Source: Marinobacter mangrovi
GTDB taxonomy: Bacteria; Pseudomonadota; Gammaproteobacteria; Pseudomonadales; Oleiphilaceae
Assembly: GCF_016798325.1 (NCBI RefSeq)
Contig: NZ_JAERVO010000008.1
Coordinates: 1-64,000, forward strand
Length of the DNA stretch: 64,000 bases
Direction of reading: 5' to 3'
The notes under the pieces were generated by a model. It saw only the letters and a list, made by a program, of their open reading frames with translations, was not told the DNA's origin and ran no database searches. Within the stretch, counting starts at the first letter, position 1; each line of letters begins with the position of its first letter. Below are positions 38,183 through 48,732 of this stretch, in pieces. Both the position numbers and the translations under genes were made by a program.

Positions 38183-39931
38183 ATGAGCGGCCTGATCCCT
38201 CAACGCTTTATCGATGAGCTTCTGGACCGGGTTGACCTGGCCGAGCTGATTGGAAGCCGGATCACACTGAAGAAGGCCGGCGGTAACTACAAGGCCCGCT
38301 GCCCCTTCCACGACGAAAAGACGCCATCGTTCAACGTACGCCCTGACAAAGGGTTCTATCACTGTTTCGGCTGCGGCGCCCATGGCGACGCCATCAGCTT
38401 CGTCCGCGAATACGACAATCTGGGATTCACCGAAGCCGTCGAGGAACTGGCACGTCGTATGGGCCTGGAAGTGCCCTACGACAAGGCGGCCCGCCAGGAA
38501 ATGCAGCAGGTGCGGACGCTGACGGATGCCCTGGAGTTTGCCAACCAGTTCTATCGCGATGCCCTGAACCAGCCGGGTGCCGCCCTGGCGAGGGACTATC
38601 TGCGCCAACGCGGTCTCGATGCGGCCACAATCGAACAGTATCAGATCGGTTTCGCCCCGGGTGACGGCGCTGTCCTGCATCAAGCGGCCGAGCCGGCGCT
38701 GCGCGGACCGCTGATCGAAACCGGCACGGTGTCGGACAAATACGGACGACCGCGGGACCTGTTCCGCAACCGGATCATGTTCCCGATCCGCAATACGCGG
38801 GGTCGCACGATCGCGTTCGGCGGCCGCACACTGGGCGACGACAAGGCGAAGTACATCAACTCGCCGGAATCGGACGTGTTTCACAAGAGCCGGGAAATCT
38901 ACGGCCTGTTTGAAGCACAGAAAAGCCTCCGGCGACTGGACCGCCTGCTGGTGGTCGAGGGCTATATGGACGTCATCGCCCTCGCCCAGCACGGCATCCA
39001 TGAAGCAGTGGCGACATTGGGTACCGCCACCAACCAGGACAGCCTGCAGGCGCTGCTGCGCCATGTTCGGCACGTGGTGTTCTGCTTCGATGGCGACAAA
39101 GCCGGCTTCCGGGCCGCCGACCGCGCCATGGACAACGCCCTGGAACTGATGGCAGACGGTCTGCACCTGCAGTTCCTGATGCTGCCCGAGGGCGAGGACC
39201 CGGACACGCTGGTCCGCAAGGAAGGCGCCGAAGCCTTCCGCCAGCGAATTGAGGGCGCCGCGCCACTGTCGCGCTTCCTGTTCGACCGGCAGAGCGAGGG
39301 CCTGGACCTGAACCTGCCGGAGCATCGCGGGGAGCTGCGAGCGCGGGTCGAGCCGCTGCTCAACAAGATGCCGCGCAGCACGCTGCGCGATGCCATGTGG
39401 CACGAAATGATGCGCCTGTGTGGCCGCCGCGAATGGCAGCCACGACGGGATGGCAATGGCAACAAGGGGAAAGGCTTCCGGGGTAAAGGATTCAAGGGCC
39501 CGGAGCGCATCAGCGAAGAACCGGTTGAAGTCCGCCTGAGCCGAGACAGCAGCCTCAGCCTCGCCCTGATCGAAGCGCCGGATCTGGCAGAAGAAGTGCT
39601 GGAAGCCGCTCGCCAGGATCGCAGCCTGCGACAATCAGGCCGCCTGGCGCACTGGATTCGCGAGTCGAATCTGAAGCAACACCGGGACGTCATTACCGCG
39701 TTGGCCTTTGACAGTCGGGCCCGGTCACAGTTTTACCACCTGTTCGACGGCATCGAGCATGTCCCCGAACGGGAGAACACCATCGCCTCGGCCAGAGAAA
39801 TCCTGACACCGAACCGCGAGGCGGTTCGAAAGCAGAGAATCGCAGCGCTGATCAAGCGCAAGGCCGCCGGCGAGTTTACCGCGGAAGATCACCGCGAACT
39901 GAAGCGCCTGAGCAGTGGTGAGGGCGGTTGA
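38183..39931 (+). CDS. dnaG: DNA primase
   Basis: Makes RNA primers at the replication fork. The N-terminal CHC2 zinc finger is CPFHDEKTPSFNV...FYHCFGCGAHGD (about residues 40-65). The TOPRIM catalytic part includes LLVVEGYMDVIAL and FCFDGDKAG. The C-terminal helicase-binding domain ends at 582 aa. It lies between rpsU and rpoD in the classical order. Confidence 0.96.
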   Translation: MSGLIPQRFIDELLDRVDLAELIGSRITLKKAGGNYKARCPFHDEKTPSFNVRPDKGFYHCFGCGAHGDAISFVREYDNLGFTEAVEELARRMGLEVPYDKAARQEMQQVRTLTDALEFANQFYRDALNQPGAALARDYLRQRGLDAATIEQYQIGFAPGDGAVLHQAAEPALRGPLIETGTVSDKYGRPRDLFRNRIMFPIRNTRGRTIAFGGRTLGDDKAKYINSPESDVFHKSREIYGLFEAQKSLRRLDRLLVVEGYMDVIALAQHGIHEAVATLGTATNQDSLQALLRHVRHVVFCFDGDKAGFRAADRAMDNALELMADGLHLQFLMLPEGEDPDTLVRKEGAEAFRQRIEGAAPLSRFLFDRQSEGLDLNLPEHRGELRARVEPLLNKMPRSTLRDAMWHEMMRLCGRREWQPRRDGNGNKGKGFRGKGFKGPERISEEPVEVRLSRDSSLSLALIEAPDLAEEVLEAARQDRSLRQSGRLAHWIRESNLKQHRDVITALAFDSRARSQFYHLFDGIEHVPERENTIASAREILTPNREAVRKQRIAALIKRKAAGEFTAEDHRELKRLSSGEGG

Positions 39932-40006
39932 ACCTTTTCGCAAATGCCCAATCGAAAGGCATTGTGGAGGTTACTTACTGGGGTTTCTCTTGAAACAGGG
40001 AGACCG

Positions 40007-40054
40007 TGCCACAACTTAAGCTTTGTGGCAGAGAATTTGAGCGACAGCTATAAT
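40007..40054 (+). promoter_or_regulatory. Stem-loop and -10 element upstream of rpoD
   Basis: TGCCACAA (40007-40014) and TTGTGGCA (40023-40030) form a perfect 8-bp inverted repeat with an 8-nt centre. A perfect -10 TATAAT follows at 40049-40054. No good -35 lies at the right distance, so if a promoter acts here it may use an activator or another sigma factor. Confidence 0.45.
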
Positions 40055-40101
40055 GGCTGTTTATCTTTTCATCTTTTTACCAGCGAGTCCATAGGGTGTC
40101 T

Positions 40102-41940
40102 ATGTCAGGCAGCAATTCGCAGAAGTCCCGTTTGAAAGATCTCATTGCCCGCGGCAAAGAGCAAGGTTACCTGACCTACGCCGAAGTCAATGACCACTTG
40201 CCTGAGGATATAGCGGATCCGGATCAGGTGGAAGACATCATCCGGATGATTAACGACATGGGCATCCAGGTATCCGAGGAAGCCCCGGATGCCGATACGC
40301 TGCTCATGACCGATGGCGACACCGCAGCAGATGAAGCGGCGGCGGCTGAAGCGGCCGCGGCGCTGGCTGCCGTGGAAACCGACGCTGGCCGCACGACGGA
40401 CCCGGTGCGCATGTACATGCGCGAAATGGGCACCGTCGAGCTGCTGACCCGCGAAGGTGAGATCGTGATTGCCAAGCGCATCGAGGAAGGTATCCGCGAT
40501 GTGATGGCTGCGATTGCGCACTTCCCTGGTACGGCTGCCACTGTCATTCAGGCTTACGACCGCATTATCGAGAACGAAGGCCGGTTGAGCGACATCGTCA
40601 CCGGCTTCCTCGACCCGGACGACGCCGAGCCCTTCATGGGCGAGGACACCAGCAGCACCAATGACGAGTCCGCGTCCTCCAGCGATGACGACGACGATTC
40701 CGAGGAAGAAACCGACAACGGTCCGGATCCGGAAGAAACCCGCCTGCGCTTCGAACTGCTGCGTGAAAAGCTGGACGTTGCCGAGAAGGCGCTTGAGAAG
40801 CACGGTCGGGATTCCGAGAAAGCCCAGGACGCCCTGAACGAGCTGGGACAGGTCTTCGCGCCGTTCAAGCTGGCCAACAAGGCCTTCGAAGAACTGGTGA
40901 ACGTCATTCGCTCCACCAACGAGGCGGTTCGCGAAAACGAGCGCGCCATCATGGCCATCTGCGTGCGCGAAAGCCGCATGCCGCGCAAGGACTTCATCAA
41001 GTCCTTCCCGGGCAACGAGACCAATCTGGCCTGGGCCGAAGAGGCCGCCAAAGCCAAGGGTGCCCACGCTGAGCGGATTGCCGAGCGCCTGGACGAAATC
41101 GTACGGATGCAGAAACGCATTGCGAACGTCCAGAATGACGTCAACCTGACCGTTCCGGAAATCAAGGAAATCAACCGCCGCGTGTCCATTGGTGAGGCCA
41201 AGGCCCGCCGAGCCAAGAAGGAAATGGTTGAGGCCAACCTGCGTCTGGTCATCTCCATCGCCAAGAAGTACACCAACCGCGGCCTGCAGTTCCTGGATCT
41301 GATCCAGGAAGGCAACATCGGCCTGATGAAGGCGGTGGACAAGTTCGAATACCGTCGTGGTTACAAGTTCTCAACCTACGCCACTTGGTGGATTCGCCAG
41401 GCGATCACCCGCTCCATCGCGGACCAGGCCCGGACCATCCGGATCCCGGTTCACATGATCGAAACGATCAACAAGCTCAACCGGATTTCCCGCCAGATGC
41501 TGCAGGAAATGGGTCGCGAACCGACGCCGGAAGAGCTGGGTGAGCGCATGGAAATGCCGGAAGACAAGATCCGCAAGGTCCTGAAGATCGCCAAAGAGCC
41601 GATCTCCATGGAAACCCCGATCGGTGACGATGAAGACTCCCACCTGGGCGATTTCATCGAGGACATCCAGGCGCTGTCGCCGGTGGATTCCGCCACGGCC
41701 GAAGGCCTGCGCGAGGCCACCCGCTCCGTCCTGGCCGGCTTGACCGCGCGGGAATCCAAGGTGCTGCGGATGCGTTTCGGTATCGAGATGAACACCGACC
41801 ACACGCTGGAAGAAGTCGGCAAGCAGTTCGACGTCACCCGCGAGCGGATCCGTCAGATCGAAGCCAAGGCCCTGCGCAAGCTGCGTCATCCTTCGCGCTC
41901 CGATCACCTGCGCGGCTTCATCGACGACCACAACTCCTGA
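40102..41940 (+). CDS. rpoD: RNA polymerase sigma factor RpoD (sigma70)
   Basis: Primary sigma factor, 612 aa. Region 1.1 lies at the N-terminus, followed by region 1.2 ([21 protein letters not shown]), a long acidic non-conserved insert (about residues 190-215, Ser/Asp/Glu-rich), regions 2.3-2.4 ([22 protein letters not shown]), and region 4.2 ([18 protein letters not shown]). ATG at 40102 follows AGGG; a GTG two codons earlier is less well placed. Confidence 0.97.
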   Translation: MSGSNSQKSRLKDLIARGKEQGYLTYAEVNDHLPEDIADPDQVEDIIRMINDMGIQVSEEAPDADTLLMTDGDTAADEAAAAEAAAALAAVETDAGRTTDPVRMYMREMGTVELLTREGEIVIAKRIEEGIRDVMAAIAHFPGTAATVIQAYDRIIENEGRLSDIVTGFLDPDDAEPFMGEDTSSTNDESASSSDDDDDSEEETDNGPDPEETRLRFELLREKLDVAEKALEKHGRDSEKAQDALNELGQVFAPFKLANKAFEELVNVIRSTNEAVRENERAIMAICVRESRMPRKDFIKSFPGNETNLAWAEEAAKAKGAHAERIAERLDEIVRMQKRIANVQNDVNLTVPEIKEINRRVSIGEAKARRAKKEMVEANLRLVISIAKKYTNRGLQFLDLIQEGNIGLMKAVDKFEYRRGYKFSTYATWWIRQAITRSIADQARTIRIPVHMIETINKLNRISRQMLQEMGREPTPEELGERMEMPEDKIRKVLKIAKEPISMETPIGDDEDSHLGDFIEDIQALSPVDSATAEGLREATRSVLAGLTARESKVLRMRFGIEMNTDHTLEEVGKQFDVTRERIRQIEAKALRKLRHPSRSDHLRGFIDDHNS

Positions 41941-42007
41941 TCGAGCTTTCGCCGGGCCGCCCTCGCGGCCCGCGCAACAAGCTCTGGCGGGCGCCCTGTA
42001 CGATGAG

Positions 42008-42013
42008 TATAAT
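42008..42013 (+). promoter_or_regulatory. -10 element of tRNA-Ile2
   Basis: A perfect TATAAT 24 nt upstream of the tRNA, followed by GC-rich GGCGCC, the discriminator type of stable-RNA promoters. The -35 region (TGGCGG at 41985) is weak. A GC-rich hairpin without a U-tract (GGGCCGC/GCGGCCC, 41954-41971) follows rpoD. Confidence 0.5.
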
Positions 42014-42037
42014 GGCGCCCGTTTTTAGTTTCCCTCC

Positions 42038-42114
42038 GGGCCTTTAGCTCAGTTGGTTAGAGCAGTCGACTCATAATCGATTGGTCGCTGGTTCAAGTCC
42101 AGCAAGGCCCACCA
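42038..42114 (+). tRNA. tRNA-Ile2 (anticodon CAU, lysidine-modified)
   Basis: 77-nt tRNA. The acceptor arms GGGCCTT and AAGGCCC pair perfectly and are followed by ACCA, so the CCA end is encoded. The anticodon loop is CTCATAA. CAU could mean Met, but the body (GTCGACTCATAATCGA with GGTCGCTGGTTCAAGTCCAGC) follows E. coli tRNA-Ile2, in which TilS changes C34 to lysidine so that it reads AUA. Confidence 0.85.
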
Positions 42115-42188
42115 TTCTTTTGGTTATGTTTTACCCCCAGTCGAGCGGTATCTCGAGATTCAATTGAGAGTCGCTGGACTAATCCAGT

Positions 42189-42237
42189 CTCGTATCACAG
42201 ATACGAGCCGTTTCCGGCGCACGAAGCGCTGCTTCGT
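42189..42237. repeat. Two tandem hairpins after tRNA-Ile2
   Basis: CTCGTATC/GATACGAG (42189-42207, loop ACA) is followed by ACGAAGC/GCTTCGT (42221-42237, loop GCT). Both stems are perfect. There is no U-tract, and no gene is seen between 42115 and 42340. They could be RNA 3'-end structures or remains of a small repeat. Confidence 0.4.
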
Positions 42238-42340
42238 TAAATGCGCGCCAGAAACCCAGCAAGGCCGGTGCATGACCGACACTGCCTTCTGTATCCACTG
42301 CTCCTACAAAACGCCCATGGTTCAACCGTGAGTTGTTGGA

Positions 42341-43252
42341 CTAACTCCTTTCAGCCGCCAAACCAACCGCATCAAACGGCGTCGCCATCAACGTATCCAG
42401 CAGCGCCTGCCCGGCGACCGATAACCCTCGCTCGGATGACAGCAGCACACCGATCGGTCGCTCGATCACCGGATCTCGCAGTGGCAGGCAGCGCGCGCCC
42501 AGGGCCTGCATCTGGCCGATGCACAAGGCCGGTACGGCGCTGACGCCCAGACCGGCGGAGACCATTCGGCCGACCGTTGAAAGCTGGTGGCTTTCGAGTT
42601 CGACGGGCAATGTCTGGGCCTGAGCGGCCAATGTCTCTTCCAGCATATATCGCACGGCCGACGGGCGTTGGAGCGCAATGAAGGGTTCTTTCAGGAGCTG
42701 GTCCCAGGCCAGATCGTGACTCTCCGCCAGCGGCGAGTCCGACGGTACAACAGCGACGAAACGGTCCATGTAAAGCGGCGTAAAGGTCAGCCGGGAAGCC
42801 GCCGAAGGCTCGAAGGCAATGCCCAGTTCGACCTGTCCAATCTGGACCCGGTCGATGACGTCTTCGTTGATGACATCCTGGATGGTCACACTGATCTTGG
42901 GGTAGCGGGCCCGGAAATCCTTGAGGATGCCGGGCAGCAGGTTGCCGGCAAAGGACGGCATGGCCGCTACGGTCACACGACCCAGCTCCAGTTCGAAGCG
43001 CTGACGGATCTCGTCCCGGGCGTTGTCCCAGTCCGCCATCAGGCGGCGCGCCAGGGGTAACAGCGCCTCCCCTTCGGGCGTCAGACGAACGTTCCGGGTG
43101 GTCCGGCTGAACAAGGCGCCGCCGAGGCTCTCTTCCAGTGCCTTGATCGACAGGCTGAGCGCGGACTGGGACAGATGCAGCCGTTCGCACGCTTGGGCAA
43201 AACTCAAGGTCTGGGCTACCGCCAGGAAAGCCCGAAGTTGTTTCACCGTCAT
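42341..43252 (-). CDS. LysR family transcriptional regulator
   Basis: 303-aa regulator with an N-terminal winged helix-turn-helix (TVKQLRAFLAVAQTLSFAQACERLHLSQSALSLSIKALEESLG) and a substrate-binding C-terminal domain. It is divergent from the CoA-transferase genes, 156 nt apart, so it most likely controls them in response to a short-chain acid or its CoA ester. A similar arrangement (LysR beside dhcAB) exists in Pseudomonas carnitine catabolism. Confidence 0.9.
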   Translation of the reverse strand: MTVKQLRAFLAVAQTLSFAQACERLHLSQSALSLSIKALEESLGGALFSRTTRNVRLTPEGEALLPLARRLMADWDNARDEIRQRFELELGRVTVAAMPSFAGNLLPGILKDFRARYPKISVTIQDVINEDVIDRVQIGQVELGIAFEPSAASRLTFTPLYMDRFVAVVPSDSPLAESHDLAWDQLLKEPFIALQRPSAVRYMLEETLAAQAQTLPVELESHQLSTVGRMVSAGLGVSAVPALCIGQMQALGARCLPLRDPVIERPIGVLLSSERGLSVAGQALLDTLMATPFDAVGLAAERS

Positions 43253-43382
43253 GCGATCACCCCGCTGCTAACTGATTGACCTCATTGTATCGCCGGCCTT
43301 TTGTTTTATAAAACCAATCAATTCTTCAATATTACAAACTTAACAAATCAACGGCAGGCCGCGAGACTCTGTGCCATACAGC

Positions 43383-43390
43383 AACAATAA
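43383..43390 (+). promoter_or_regulatory. CA motif (AAnAAnAA) before CoA-transferase subunit A
   Basis: AACAATAA ends 3 nt before the strong ribosome binding site AGAGGAGG (43394-43401) of the subunit A gene. It is a candidate Hfq/Crc site by analogy with Pseudomonas. A near match (7 of 8) also precedes subunit B. Confidence 0.5.
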
Positions 43391-43408
43391 AACAGAGGAG
43401 GCGGCACT

Positions 43409-44107
43409 ATGGCCGGTTTCGATAAACGCGTGAGCTCCTATGAAGAGGCGATGGCCGGCCTGGAAGACGGCATGACCCTGCTGGCCGGTGGCTTCGGGCT
43501 CTGCGGCATCCCGGAAAACCTGATCGCCGAGATCAAACGCAAGGGCACCCGTGACCTGACCGTGGCGTCCAACAACTGCGGCGTCGACGGTTTTGGCCTG
43601 GGCCTGCTGCTGGAAGATTGCCAGATCCGCAAGATGATCGCGTCCTATGTGGGCGAAAACGCGCTGTTCGAAAAGCAGCTGCTGGACGGCGATCTCGAAG
43701 TCGAGCTGACCCCGCAGGGCAACCTGGCCGAGCGCATGCGCGCCGCCGGCGCGGGCATTCCCGCCTTCTACACCGCCACCGGTTACGGCACCCGCATCGC
43801 CGAAGGCAAGGAGACCCGTCTGTTCGGGGATCGCCATTACGTTCTGGAAGAGGCGCTGCCCGGCGATTTCGCCATCGTGAAGGGCTGGAAAGCCGACACC
43901 TACGGCAACGTCATCTACCGCCATACCGCTCGCAACTTCAATCCGCTCGTCGCCATGGCGGGCAAGGTCACGGTTGTCGAAGTGGAAGAGATCGTCGCTC
44001 CCGGCGAACTGGATCCCGCCGCAATCCACACGCCCGGCATTTACGTGGACCGACTGATCTGCGGGACGTTCGAGAAGCGGATCGAGAAGCGGACCGTCCG
44101 CGGCTGA
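43409..44107 (+). CDS. 3-oxoacid CoA-transferase subunit A
   Basis: Alpha subunit, 232 aa, of a family I CoA-transferase that moves CoA between succinyl-CoA or acetyl-CoA and a 3-oxo acid. Motifs include [19 protein letters not shown] and [13 protein letters not shown]. It is followed by subunit B (54 nt) and an AtoE-type permease, which suggests acetoacetate or another short-chain acid as substrate. AtoD, ScoA and DhcA are all possible names; I cannot choose among them. Confidence 0.92.
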   Translation: MAGFDKRVSSYEEAMAGLEDGMTLLAGGFGLCGIPENLIAEIKRKGTRDLTVASNNCGVDGFGLGLLLEDCQIRKMIASYVGENALFEKQLLDGDLEVELTPQGNLAERMRAAGAGIPAFYTATGYGTRIAEGKETRLFGDRHYVLEEALPGDFAIVKGWKADTYGNVIYRHTARNFNPLVAMAGKVTVVEVEEIVAPGELDPAAIHTPGIYVDRLICGTFEKRIEKRTVRG

Positions 44108-44161
44108 GCCGCCTGAGACGTCCGTTTTCCGCCGACCCAATCAGAACAAGAGGAACAGACC

Positions 44162-44824
44162 ATGGCACTGACCCGCGAACAGATGGCGCAACGCGTCGCC
44201 GCCGAACTGGAAGACGGTTTCTACGTCAATTTGGGCATTGGCATCCCGACGCTGGTGGCCAATTATGTCCCCGCCGGCATCGAGGTGATGCTTCAGTCCG
44301 AGAACGGCCTGCTCGGCATGGGCCCGTTCCCCACCGAGGAACAGGTCGATCCGGACATGATCAACGCCGGCAAGCAGACCGTGACGGCCCAGCCGGGCGC
44401 TTCCATTGTCGATTCCGCCGACTCCTTTGCGATGATCCGGGGCGGTCACGTCGACCTGACCGTGCTGGGCGCCTTTGAAGTGGACGTCCAGGGCAACATC
44501 GCCTCCTGGATGGTGCCGGGCAAACTGGTGAAAGGCATGGGCGGCGCCATGGATCTGGTGGCCGGGGCCGAGAACATCATCGTCACCATGACCCATGCGT
44601 CCAAGTCCGGTGAACCCAAATTGCTGCAGGCATGCACCCTGCCCCTGACCGGCGCGGGTTGCATCAAGCGTGTGCTGACGGATCTGGCCTACATCGAGAT
44701 CGAGAACGGCCAGTTTGTCCTCAAGGAACGGGCACCCGGGGTGAGTGTCGAGGAAATCATCCGGAAGACCGGCGGCGAGCTGGTGGTACCCGACTCTGTG
44801 CCGGAGATGACCGTCGCCGGATAA
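44162..44824 (+). CDS. 3-oxoacid CoA-transferase subunit B
   Basis: Beta subunit, 220 aa, carrying the catalytic glutamate (E47 in QSENGLLGMGP) that forms the CoA thioester intermediate. The YVNLGIGIPTLVANY loop is typical. It works as a heterodimer with subunit A. A GC-rich terminator follows before the permease gene. Confidence 0.93.
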   Translation: MALTREQMAQRVAAELEDGFYVNLGIGIPTLVANYVPAGIEVMLQSENGLLGMGPFPTEEQVDPDMINAGKQTVTAQPGASIVDSADSFAMIRGGHVDLTVLGAFEVDVQGNIASWMVPGKLVKGMGGAMDLVAGAENIIVTMTHASKSGEPKLLQACTLPLTGAGCIKRVLTDLAYIEIENGQFVLKERAPGVSVEEIIRKTGGELVVPDSVPEMTVAG

Positions 44825-44852
44825 CCGGTTTTCCAGACGACAGAACCACCCA

Positions 44853-44876
44853 AGCCCCGCCTGCGGGGCTTTCTTG
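44853..44876 (+). terminator. Hairpin between CoA-transferase and permease genes
   Basis: AGCCCC pairs with GGGGCT (centre GCCTGC) and is followed by TTTCTT. It starts 29 nt past the subunit B stop, so atoE may be read partly by read-through or from its own promoter. Confidence 0.65.
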
Positions 44877-44943
44877 GTTTCGTCACCCCTGTCTTTGCGA
44901 GTCCGAATAACGTCACAAACACAATAAACGGAGTATCCATTCA

Positions 44944-46251
44944 ATGCTCAATCGCGCATCGAAACCCTTCGTCCGGCTGGTCGAACGCTACCTGCCTGAT
45001 CCCTACATTTTCGTTCTGCTGCTGACCCTGGTGGTCTTCGTCGCCGCTATGGGCGTGGAAGGCCAGTCGCCTCAGGCCGTCGTCACCATGTGGGGTGACG
45101 GCTTCTGGAACCTGCTTACGTTTTCCATGCAGATGCTGCTGGTGCTGATCAGCGGCTACATGCTGGCCAACACACCCCTGGTGAAAGGCATCCTGGACCG
45201 GATCGCCGGCCTGGCCCGGTCCCCCGGGCAGGCTATCCTCCTGGTTACTTTCGTCGCCCTCACCGCCAGCTGGATCAACTGGGGCTTCGGCCTGGTGGTC
45301 GGTGCCCTGTTTGCGAAGGCACTGGCCCGTCGTATCCAGGTGCACTACCCGCTGCTGATTGCCAGTGCCTACTCGGGCTTCATCGTCTGGCACGGCGGTC
45401 TGGCCGGTTCCATTCCACTGACCATCGCCACCGAGGGTCATTTCGCCGAGGGCATGATCGGTGTGATTGGTACCGGCGAGACCATTTTTTCCTTCTTTAA
45501 CCTGGCGATCGTGGTGGCGCTGTTTGTCCTCGTCCCGATCGTGAACCGCCTGATGCTGCCGCCACAGAGCGAGAGCATCTTCGTGGATCCGAAAAAACTG
45601 GACGACGGTAGCGACGAAGCGGTCTCCATCACCCGTCCGGCGGAACACCTGGAAAACAGCCGTCTGCTGGCGTGGCTGGTCGGTTTTGCCGGCCTGGCGT
45701 TTACCTTCCAGTATTTCGTCAAAGACGGCGGGCTGAACCTGAACATCGTGAACTTCATGTTCCTGTTCCTCGCCATCATCCTGCACCAAACCCCACGCCG
45801 CCTGCTCATCAGCCTGAATGAAGCGATCAGCGGCGGAGCCGGCATCGTCATCCAGTTCCCGTTCTATGCGGGCATCATGGCGATCATGACCCAGTCCGGT
45901 CTGGCCGGGACCATTTCCAGCGGTTTCGCCTCGATTGCCAGCGCCGACACCCTGCCGTTCTGGAGCTTTATCAGTGCGGGCGTGGTCAACATCTTCGTAC
46001 CGTCCGGTGGCGGTCAGTGGGCCGTGCAGGCTCCGGTGATGATTCCGGCCGCCCAGCAGCTCGGCGCCGATATTCCCCGTGTCGCCATGGCCGTGGCCTG
46101 GGGCGATGCCTGGACCAACCTGCTGCAGCCCTTCTGGGCGTTGCCGGTGCTGGCCATCGCCGGCCTGAAAGCCAAGGACATCATGGGCTACTGCCTGTTG
46201 CTGCTGATCATTACCGGTGTATTGATCAGCCTTGGGCTGACGTTCCTGTAG
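44944..46251 (+). CDS. atoE: Short-chain fatty acid transporter (AtoE family)
   Basis: 435-aa inner-membrane permease with about ten to twelve helices, of the AtoE/TIGR00366 family. Features include GFWNLLTFSMQMLLVLISGY, ASWINWGFGLVVGALFAK, and VNIFVPSGGGQWAVQAPVM. It would import acetoacetate, butyrate or similar acids that the adjacent CoA-transferase activates. Confidence 0.92.
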   Translation: MLNRASKPFVRLVERYLPDPYIFVLLLTLVVFVAAMGVEGQSPQAVVTMWGDGFWNLLTFSMQMLLVLISGYMLANTPLVKGILDRIAGLARSPGQAILLVTFVALTASWINWGFGLVVGALFAKALARRIQVHYPLLIASAYSGFIVWHGGLAGSIPLTIATEGHFAEGMIGVIGTGETIFSFFNLAIVVALFVLVPIVNRLMLPPQSESIFVDPKKLDDGSDEAVSITRPAEHLENSRLLAWLVGFAGLAFTFQYFVKDGGLNLNIVNFMFLFLAIILHQTPRRLLISLNEAISGGAGIVIQFPFYAGIMAIMTQSGLAGTISSGFASIASADTLPFWSFISAGVVNIFVPSGGGQWAVQAPVMIPAAQQLGADIPRVAMAVAWGDAWTNLLQPFWALPVLAIAGLKAKDIMGYCLLLLIITGVLISLGLTFL

Positions 46252-46270
46252 GCCTAGCCTCCAAGCCATC

Positions 46271-46296
46271 AAAGCCCCGCACGGCGGGGCTTTTTT
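46271..46296. terminator. Terminator between atoE and the GlxA-type regulator
   Basis: GCCCCGC (46274-46280) pairs with GCGGGGC (46284-46290), followed by TTTTTT on the plus strand. On the minus strand only a short U-tract follows. It ends atoE and probably also the convergent regulator gene. Confidence 0.85.
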
Positions 46297-46303
46297 GTGG
46301 GCA

Positions 46304-47290
46304 TCAGTTGGGACTGGAGAAGCGCGCCCGATAATCGGTGGGCAGGATCGACAGGTACTTGCGGAAGGTGCGACGAAGCTGCTCATCCGACGAAAAGCCG
46401 CAGCGAAAGGCGATGCTTTTCAGGGGCAATTCCGTGTCCTGCAACAGGCGGCGCGCCTTGTCGAGACGCGAGCGCTCGACAAACTCCAGGGGACTCATCC
46501 CGGTTTCTTTCTGGAACAGCCGCGTGAGATGGCGCAGGCTCATGGCGGCTTCCTCAGCCAACTCCTGGGACGTAAAGGGCGTCTCCAGATGATCCAGGAT
46601 CCAGGCCTGAATGCGCCGCACGGCGGAGGACTGGGACATCTGACTGGCCAGGTCCGCACTGAACTGGGACTGCCCGCCCGGCCGCTTGAGGAAGATCACC
46701 AGATCCCGCGCCACTTCCAGCGCCAGCTTGTGACCGCAGTCCCGCTCCACAAAGGCCAGCGACAGGTCGATCGCCGCACTCACGCCGGCCGACGTCCACA
46801 GGTTGTCCTGCTGGATAAAAATCGCATCCACGTCCACCTCGATCGCCGGAAAACGCTGCTCCAGCCGCTTCGACATGCGCCAGTGGGTGGTCGCCCGCCG
46901 GCCATCCAACAGTCCGGCTTCCGCCAGGAAGAAGGTGCCCGTACACAGTGCCGCGAACCGTTTGATCCGCGGCGCACTGGTTTTCACCCAGTCGATCACA
47001 CCTTGGGCGTTGGCCATGGAGCCTTCGATATCATGGGCGCCGGCCACCAGGGCGGTATCGGGCAGATCGTCCGGATCGAGTCGCTGGGCGGCTTCCAGCG
47101 TCATGACCGTGTCGGATACCACGGGTCCGGCGATCGCGGCGGCCACCCGGATGTCATAAAACGCGGGCATCCCCTGGCTTTCCAGGTGCTTGTTAGCATA
47201 GGTGAACACCGTCAGCGGGCCGATGGCCTCCAGTGATTTGAACCCCGGATAGATGACCAGATCAACGCGGTGTCTCTGGCGTTCGGACAT
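46304..47290 (-). CDS. GlxA family AraC-type regulator with DJ-1/PfpI domain
   Basis: 328-aa regulator. The N-terminal half (about residues 8-180) is a DJ-1/PfpI-like sensor domain (VDLVIYPGFKSLEAIGPLTVF, with a Cys in AALCTGTFFLAEAGLLDG). The C-terminal half has two AraC helix-turn-helix units (FTSQELAEEAAMSLRHLTRLF, LPLKSIAFRCGFSSDEQLRRTFRKYL). The ATG at 47290 follows AAGAGG. The family includes regulators of carnitine, glycine betaine and arginine use in Pseudomonas. It is divergent from frmA; whether it controls frmA is not known. Confidence 0.9.
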   Translation of the reverse strand: MSERQRHRVDLVIYPGFKSLEAIGPLTVFTYANKHLESQGMPAFYDIRVAAAIAGPVVSDTVMTLEAAQRLDPDDLPDTALVAGAHDIEGSMANAQGVIDWVKTSAPRIKRFAALCTGTFFLAEAGLLDGRRATTHWRMSKRLEQRFPAIEVDVDAIFIQQDNLWTSAGVSAAIDLSLAFVERDCGHKLALEVARDLVIFLKRPGGQSQFSADLASQMSQSSAVRRIQAWILDHLETPFTSQELAEEAAMSLRHLTRLFQKETGMSPLEFVERSRLDKARRLLQDTELPLKSIAFRCGFSSDEQLRRTFRKYLSILPTDYRARFSSPN

Positions 47291-47356
47291 GCAAAACCTC
47301 TTCACTGAAGGACGGATGGCGCGCCGTGTCCAAATTTACAGGCGATGTGTCCCTGA

Positions 47357-48553
<1,197 letters not shown>

Positions 48554-48565
48554 TCCATCGCCCAA

Positions 48566-48595
48566 CCCCGGGCTCCGCCTTTCGGCGGCCCGGGG
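48566..48595 (+). terminator. Hairpin after frmA
   Basis: CCCCGGGC pairs with GCCCGGGG, and inside it CGCC pairs with GGCG. A pyrimidine-rich stretch follows. It is 12 nt past the stop. Very stable, but with no pure U-tract. Confidence 0.7.
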
Positions 48596-48649
48596 CCTCT
48601 CTCCCTCAACGTTTTCCCGGCAACACTGCCCTTACCCACTTCTGTTTTA

Positions 48650-48662
48650 TTTGGTAACCAAA
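48650..48662. promoter_or_regulatory. Palindrome upstream of the GH114 lipoprotein gene
   Basis: TTTGGT-A-ACCAAA is a perfect palindrome around a single base, 70 nt before the ATG at 48733. It could be an operator. No regulator can be named. Confidence 0.35.
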
Positions 48663-48732
48663 CGGGATTGGGCAATCCACTCGCCACACCGCCCCCCTAT
48701 AATGACCCCAATCTTCGAACAGGGATGGTTCC

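Noticed and set aside
37949-39634. 561-aa open frame opposite dnaG
   Set aside because: Antisense to an intact primase; no start signal and no recognisable motif.
42038-42114. Elongator tRNA-Met reading of the CAU anticodon
   Set aside because: The anticodon arm and T arm match tRNA-Ile2 of E. coli far better than tRNA-Met, so the lysidine-modified Ile reading is preferred.
44941-46386. 481-aa open frame opposite atoE
   Set aside because: Antisense shadow of a membrane protein; Gln/His/Gly-rich artefact composition.
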